The notes under the pieces: model-generated
What the model saw: the letters and a program-made list of their open reading frames with translations, nothing else
Databases searched by the model: none
What the model was told of the DNA's origin: nothing
Position numbers and translations under genes: made by a program
Part shown: positions 58,918 through 64,000 of the stretch, piece by piece
Layout of the letters: each line of letters starts with the position of its first letter
How positions within the stretch are numbered: position 1 is the stretch's first letter
Source of the DNA: Tragulus kanchil
Taxonomy: Eukaryota; Chordata; Mammalia; Artiodactyla; Tragulidae
Reading direction: 5' to 3'
DNA length: 64,000 nt
Assembly (NCBI GenBank): GCA_022376925.1
Contig: JAIOJX010000028.1
Span: 72,319,001-72,383,000 of the forward strand

Positions 58918-61303
58918 ACAGTCAGTGATGATAATCAAAATTCCTTTTTTATCATGTCCATGAGATTAAAGGTAAGTATATCTATTAATCAGAAAAATTA
59001 GTTGTCAGGCTAGACCAACTTTTGGATTTTCATTTTCAAAGAAATTTCATGTACCAGCTATTCCCTGTGCTATTATAATATGAAGATACCTTGCTTGAAA
59101 AGATACCTTCTAAGTCAGCATTATTTGAGGGTAACAGCTAATAACTGTACCAAGGTAATTCCCTTTATTTTTCAATATAAACAAAGAAGTTCACTAAGTG
59201 TGCAGTGAGTGTACGAGGATTCTGAGTAACAGCATCAATGGGATACACTGTGTGTGTCTGTATTCATATCTATATATAGATCAATCTTGTACATCTATAT
59301 CTCTACATATCTAAAAACATTTGGAATAAAATATTGGCTCACATGATTAATGAGGCTGAGAAATCCCACAATCGGCTATCTGCAATGAAGAAACCCAGGA
59401 AAACTGTTGGTAGATATAAGACTTGAGAATACAAGAGCTGAAGGTATAGTTTCAATCCATGTCTGAAAACCTGAGGGCAAAATAAGATTCATGTTCCTGA
59501 TAGGTAAGTAGGAAGAAATCAACCTTTCTCTGCCTTCATGTTCCATTCAGGCCCCAATGGGTTAGATTATGCCAATCCAAAAAGATATGGCCAATACCTT
59601 TACACAGTCTACTAATTTATACTCGTCTCTTCCAGAAAAAACCTTCACAGACACATATAAAAACAATGTTTAACTAGATATCCAGGATGAGCTAAGTTGA
59701 CACATAAAATGAACTATATCATGTGTGTCTACTTGGAACCCATAAACACTTTCCTAAACTGTAATTAAACTTTAAATAAAGCTAATAGCAAAGGAAAAAT
59801 TCTACCAATAATGGATACAATTGTGCTTTATTTAAAGTGTAAAAAAGGGCTTCCCTGGTGGTCCAGCAATTAAGAATTTGTCTACCAATGTAGGGTACAT
59901 GGGTTTGATCGTTGGCATGTTGGATTCCACATGCCAAGGGGTAACTAAGTCCATGTACTACAACGACTAAGCCTGTGCTCCAGAGCCTGCAAGGCACCAC
60001 TCCTGAAGCCGGTGCACGCTGGTGTCTGAGCTGCACAACAAGAGAAGTCACCGCAATAAAAATTTCATGCACCTCAAGGAATAGGCGTCCCCACGTGAGA
60101 GATAACAAAAACAGTCAGTGATGATAATCAACATTTCTTTTTTATCATGTCCATGAGATTAAAGGTAAGTATATCTATTAATCAGAAAAATTAGTTGTCA
60201 GGCTAGACCAACTTTTGGATTTTCATTTTCAAAGAAATTTCATGTACCAGCTATTCCCTGTGCTATTATAATATGAAGATACCTTGCTTGAAAAGATACC
60301 TTCTAAGTCAGCATTATTTGAGGGTAACAGCTAATAACTGTACCAAGGTAATTCCCTTTATTTTTCAATATAAACAAAGAAGTTCACTAAGTGTGCAGTG
60401 AGTGTACGAGGATTCTGAGTAACAGCATCAATGGGATACACTGTGTGTGTCTGTATTCATATCTATATATAGATCAATCTTGTACATCTATATCTCTACA
60501 TATCTAAAAACATTTGGAATAAAATATTGGCTCACATGATTAATGAGGCTGAGAAATCCCACAATCGGCTATCTGCAATGAAGAAACCCAGGAAAACTGT
60601 TGGTAGATGTAAGACTTGAGAATACAAGAGCTGAAGGTATAGTTTCAATCCATGTCTGAAAACCTGAGGGCAAAATAAGATTCATGTTCCTGATAGGTAA
60701 GTAGGAAGAAATCAACCTTTCTCTGCCTTCATGTTCCATTCAGGCCCCAATGGGTTAGATTATGCCAATCCAAAAAGATATGGCCAATACCTTTACACAG
60801 TCTACTAATTTATACTCGTCTCTTCCAGAAAAAACCTTCACAGACACATATAAAAACAATGTTTAACTAGATATCCAGGATGAGCTAAGTTGACACATAA
60901 AATGAACTATATCATGTGTGTCTACTTGGAACCCATAAACACTTTCCTAAACTGTAATTAAACTTTAAATAAAGCTAATAGCAAAGGAAAAATTCTACCA
61001 ATAATGGATACAATTGTGCTTTATTTAAAGTGTAAAAAAGGGCTTCCCTGGTGGTCCAGCAATTAAGAATTTGTCTACCAATGTAGGGTACATGGGTTTG
61101 ATCGTTGGCATGTTGGATTCCACATGCCAAGGGGTAACTAAGTCCATGTACTACAACGACTAAGCCTGTGCTCCAGAGCCTGCAAGGCACCACTCCTGAA
61201 GCCGGTGCACGCTGGTGTCTGAGCTGCACAACAAGAGAAGTCACCGCAATAAAAATTTCATGCACCTCAAGGAATAGGCGTCCCCATGTGGTGCAACTAG
61301 AGA
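58918..61303. repeat. Direct duplication U (offset 1193)
   Basis: Positions 58918-60110 recur at 60111-61303. The content is unit 3 right part with one SINE. Copy 1 ends in damaged sequence (60094-60110, ccacgtgagagataac) where copy 2 continues normally along the SINE. Confidence 0.95.
59847..60093 (+). mobile_element. Bov-tA/CHR-type SINE, cut by joint
   Basis: The head gggcttccctggtggtccag and a diverged B box (gggtttgatcgttggc) are visible. The 3' end is lost at the duplication joint. Confidence 0.85.
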
Positions 61304-61375
61304 AAGTCCACATGCATCAGTAAAGACACAGTGCAGCCCAAAATAAGTAAATAAAATCAATAATAAGTTATTTTA
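61040..61375 (+). mobile_element. Bov-tA/CHR-type SINE, complete copy
   Basis: This is the same insertion as at 59847 but with its full body and A-rich tail (agtaaataaaatcaataata). Confidence 0.85.
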
Positions 61376-61757
61376 AAAAATGCACTCAGAGGGAAAATGC
61401 TTATTCTTTAATATCTGGTAACTTAAATACTATGTTCTTAAATTAACAATGATTAATCATAAGATGTTTAGTCAATACATCTAATAATAATGGAATAATA
61501 GTATAAGGAAAAGTAAGATATTTGTTCTGCACAAGTACACACACATACACACAATGCTAAGGAAGTAAGGAAGAAATGCAGCATTTTGTAACTGATCACA
61601 TGATAATTATAACTACCTTCTCCCACTTCCCAATTACTTTACTTTCAACAGGTACTGCAGTTAGTTACTATTCTTTACCTGGTGGGGTGACCCAAATCAT
61701 CATTCCCAAAGAGTCTAGACCATTAGAAGTCTTGCCCAGTTTAAAAGAATTTATTTG

Positions 61758-61970
61758 GGGGCTTCTCTGGTGGCACAGCAGTAAAGAAGCCACCTGCCAA
61801 TGCACGGGATATGAGTTCAATCCCTGGGTTGACAAGATTCCCTGGAGAAAAAAATGGCCACCTACACCAGTAATCTTACCTGGGAAATTCCAAGGCCAGA
61901 GAAGCCTAGTGTGCTACATACAGTCCATGGGGTCACAAAAGAGTCAGACACGACTTAGCAACACAAAACA
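61758..61970 (+). mobile_element. Bov-tA SINE
   Basis: The head ggggcttctctggtggcaca, gagttcaatccctgggttg, a modified middle and the tail agagtcagacacgacttagc are all present. It is inserted directly next to an antisense L1 3' end. Confidence 0.87.
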
Positions 61971-62420
61971 ATAGCTGATTTACAGTGCTGTGTTAGTTTC
62001 TGCTACACAGCAAAGTGATTTGGTTATACAATATCCACTCTTTTTAAGATTCTTTTCCCATACTCGTCATTACGGAGTATTGAGTCAAGTTCTCTGTGCT
62101 ATACAGAAAACTTATTAGTTATTAGTTACTATTACAGAGAACTTATTAGTTACCTTATTAGTTATCTGTTTCATAGTACATGGTTGTGTGTTTGTGTCAA
62201 TCCTAATCTTCCAATTCATCTCCTCTCTGACCCGCCAGGAACCTAAGGTTTTTTTTCTACACTTGTAACTCTACTTCTGTTTTGTAGATAAATTCATTTG
62301 TAGCCTTTGTTAAGATTCCATGTATAAGTGATACCATAATATATTTGTTTTTCTCTGACTTCCTTTAGTCAGTATGACAATCTCTAAATCCAGGCACATT
62401 GCTTCATATGTTGAAATCTG
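61971..62420 (-). mobile_element. L1 3'-end fragment, antisense
   Basis: Antisense L1 3' UTR sequence starts with gctgatttacagtgctgtgt and includes tctgctacacagcaaagtga and gttctctgtgctatacag. It continues to about 62400 with a local attagttact repetition near 62115-62165. Confidence 0.65.
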
Positions 62421-62439
62421 ACACTGAAATAAATCACAA

Positions 62440-64000
62440 GGATTAGTACTTCTAAAAGATATGCTAAGGGATTTTCTTTCTCCAGATTTTTTTTTATCCC
62501 TTGGTAGTCAGGATCAGTCACTTCTGCTGATTCAGCCTTCTTTACCTGATGATTCCGAGGAATGAGGAGCCCAAAGTGGCCCAGTAGCAGTCTTAACAGT
62601 CAGCTCAATGGAATCCCTGCTGTGTGTGCTGGTAAAAACATTCTTCCCTCTGGCCATAAGGCCTCTCCACCTCAGAGCCTAACAGCTTGGAAAATGAAGC
62701 TTGAGTGGTGCCACCTCCATCCCTACCTCTTGATGTTTGACCTATCAATCCTAGCCATCTGAGAAACAGTACTATGTATTACATGCTGATTTAAAAAGTA
62801 TACAGCCTTCTGAGAACCTTGATCAACTGTGGTAGTGTCATCCAGGAAGTACTGCAACTGAGTTATAAAAGGTCATTCTATCATCCTTTCAATCCAACAG
62901 CTTCAGAAAGGAGGGCACATGGTAAAATAAGTGAACTCCTTAGGAATGGAGCCATCACCACATACCATTTGCTGCTGAGGTAAGACCAGCCACAGATAAG
63001 TAATCTTGTAAATCCACAGAGTTGTTTTGACAGAAACACTGCCTGCAGGGCAAGAAAATCAGTGTCTATAGGTGATATCTGTACTAGCAAGGTCAAAACA
63101 CTGACCATCCTTGAGGGAAAATTGTCCAGTGTAATCACCAGGTAACTGGCAGATGATCTTGCTGATCAGTGCACTATTGTTTGTCTCTATGCTGGCAGAC
63201 TGGGCACTCCCATGTGGCCATGGCCAAGCTGGCACATGGAGCGTGGAAACCCATGTTGCTTATCCCTGCCACCATATGTGGTCCTTTTTTAATGAGTCCA
63301 TTTGGTGATAACCAGCATGGCTGAAGAAAGATGGTGACTGGTTTCCAAGAATAGGTCATCCTACCCACTTCATTATTAGAGTCCACCATTGCTGAAGTCA
63401 TCCTTTAGTGAGCATTTATGTGGGACACAAGTATCTGACGTTTCTTCCTATTTAGAGGGATCTATCCATATACTTCTTCCTCAGATACCCTTGTCACCGA
63501 TTTTCCTGTATTATTGCTTCAAGGTCCCATATCATCCAGCCAAACTACTGGTTAAAGCCCATAAACCACTATTTAATCACATACCTGGCCATTTCTCTTT
63601 ACAGGCAAGGGAACTAATCAGAGATAATGCTAAAAGTACTGCCATTGGGAGGATATACCATCACCACTGTGTGCCAGGGGAAGTCACAGTGTGGCAATAT
63701 GCTATAGCTGTCTACATTGAGATGGTATCTGCATATAATGCAGAACCATTGGTAAACTGGACCATTTCCAGGTGCCATAAGGCCTCTCCACCTCAGAGCC
63801 TAACAGCTTGGAAAATGAAGCTTGAGTGGTGCCACCTCCATCCCTACCTCTTGATGTTTGACCTATCAATCCTAGCCATCTGAGAAACAGTACTATGTAT
63901 TACATGCTGATTTAAAAAGTATACAGCCTTCTGAGAACCTTGATCAACTGTGGTAGTGTCATCCAGGAAGTACTGCAACTGAGTTATAAAAGGTCATTCT
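62440..64000 (-). mobile_element. Decayed endogenous retrovirus pol remnant (ERV-L-like)
   Basis: On the minus strand, short broken frames resemble a retroviral pol/integrase region. A C-x-x-C pair (WECPVCQ, near 63195) suggests the integrase zinc-binding end, with core-like sequence at lower coordinates. There are many stops and frameshifts, and no LTR is recognised in the window. It cannot encode a working protein. The assignment is by general pattern only and could be wrong. Duplication V repeats part of it. Confidence 0.45.
62653..64000. repeat. Direct duplication V (offset 1121, runs off window)
   Basis: Positions 62653-63773 recur from 63774 to the window end. At least 227 bases of copy 2 are visible and match closely. 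The joint is clean at ggtgccataagg. Confidence 0.93.

Larger units (their letters stand above)
41465..61700 (+). repeat. Paralogous segment, unit 3 (carries OR3)
   Basis: The start (gagtaccaaaatttacaaat) matches 25185 in unit 2. The middle parallels units 1 and 2 around the OR, and the end (61380-61680) parallels 21790-23277. Relative to units 1 and 2, about 0.8-1.1 kb is missing at 43365, where two separated parts of the other units are joined. The stretches 45050-48900, 50710-55670 and 58920-59840 hold no recognisable gene. Confidence 0.75.

Noticed and set aside
10172..61970. tRNA genes suggested by B-box-like words in many SINEs
   Set aside because: These are tRNA-derived SINE heads with A-rich tails and target repeats. 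None keeps a full cloverleaf by inspection.
3774..64000. A new biological amplification system making 1.1-kb tandem copies
   Set aside because: The blocks have no common sequence, no boundary motif and no target repeats, and many joints look like noisy read ends. Uncollapsed assembly overlaps explain all of this with one cause.

Overview
The window is mammalian nuclear DNA from a ruminant, most likely a bovid. The evidence is BovB (RTE) LINE pieces, tRNA-derived Bov-tA/CHR-type SINEs on both strands, a young ruminant-type L1, and an AT-rich background. The genes are three single-exon olfactory receptors (ORs) on the + strand, at 5362-6303, 31265-32194 and 48978-49907. All three look like the OR5H-type class A receptor group. 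That assignment rests on family knowledge recalled from memory and was not searched. No other protein-coding host gene, tRNA, rRNA or CRISPR array is supported.

Layout: three paralogous segments each carry one OR in the same orientation. Unit 1 runs about 340-23277, unit 2 about 25175-41200 and unit 3 about 41465-61700. Flanking sequence aligns between units upstream and downstream of the ORs, so the locus grew by old tandem segmental duplication. Insertions then made the units differ. Unit 1 gained BovB (7010-9500), an antisense L1 with intact ORF1 and deleted ORF2 (10733-16285), and an older sense L1 (about 18830-21745) with a nested SINE. BovB (23279-25174) lies between units 1 and 2. Unit 2 gained an L1 3' end, several SINEs and a local inverted duplication. 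Unit 3 gained a BovB copy with a 10-bp target-site duplication, itself split by a SINE. The right end (62440-64000) looks like a decayed ERV-L-type pol remnant.

The dominant anomaly is not biological in appearance. Twenty-two direct, near-identical duplications, each 1.07-1.24 kb, recur from 3.77 kb to the end of the window and cover unrelated content (OR exon, LINE, SINE, unique DNA). Consecutive duplications often overlap, giving staircase triplicates. Copies differ mainly by homopolymer indels and rare SNPs, and many joints carry scrambled sequence resembling a noisy version of the true flank. The best reading is that about 1.1-kb overlaps between assembly or consensus pieces were never collapsed. 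About 24 kb of the 64 kb is then redundant, and the true locus is near 40 kb. The truncated OR copies at 4232-4903, 30048-30093 and 32834-33338 would be artefacts, not pseudogenes.

The three receptors would each act alone as odorant GPCRs in olfactory neurons. Each has a strong predicted 3' splice site 18-19 bp before its ATG, the usual OR layout of untranslated 5' exon(s) spliced to one coding exon. I see no convincing new molecular system here.
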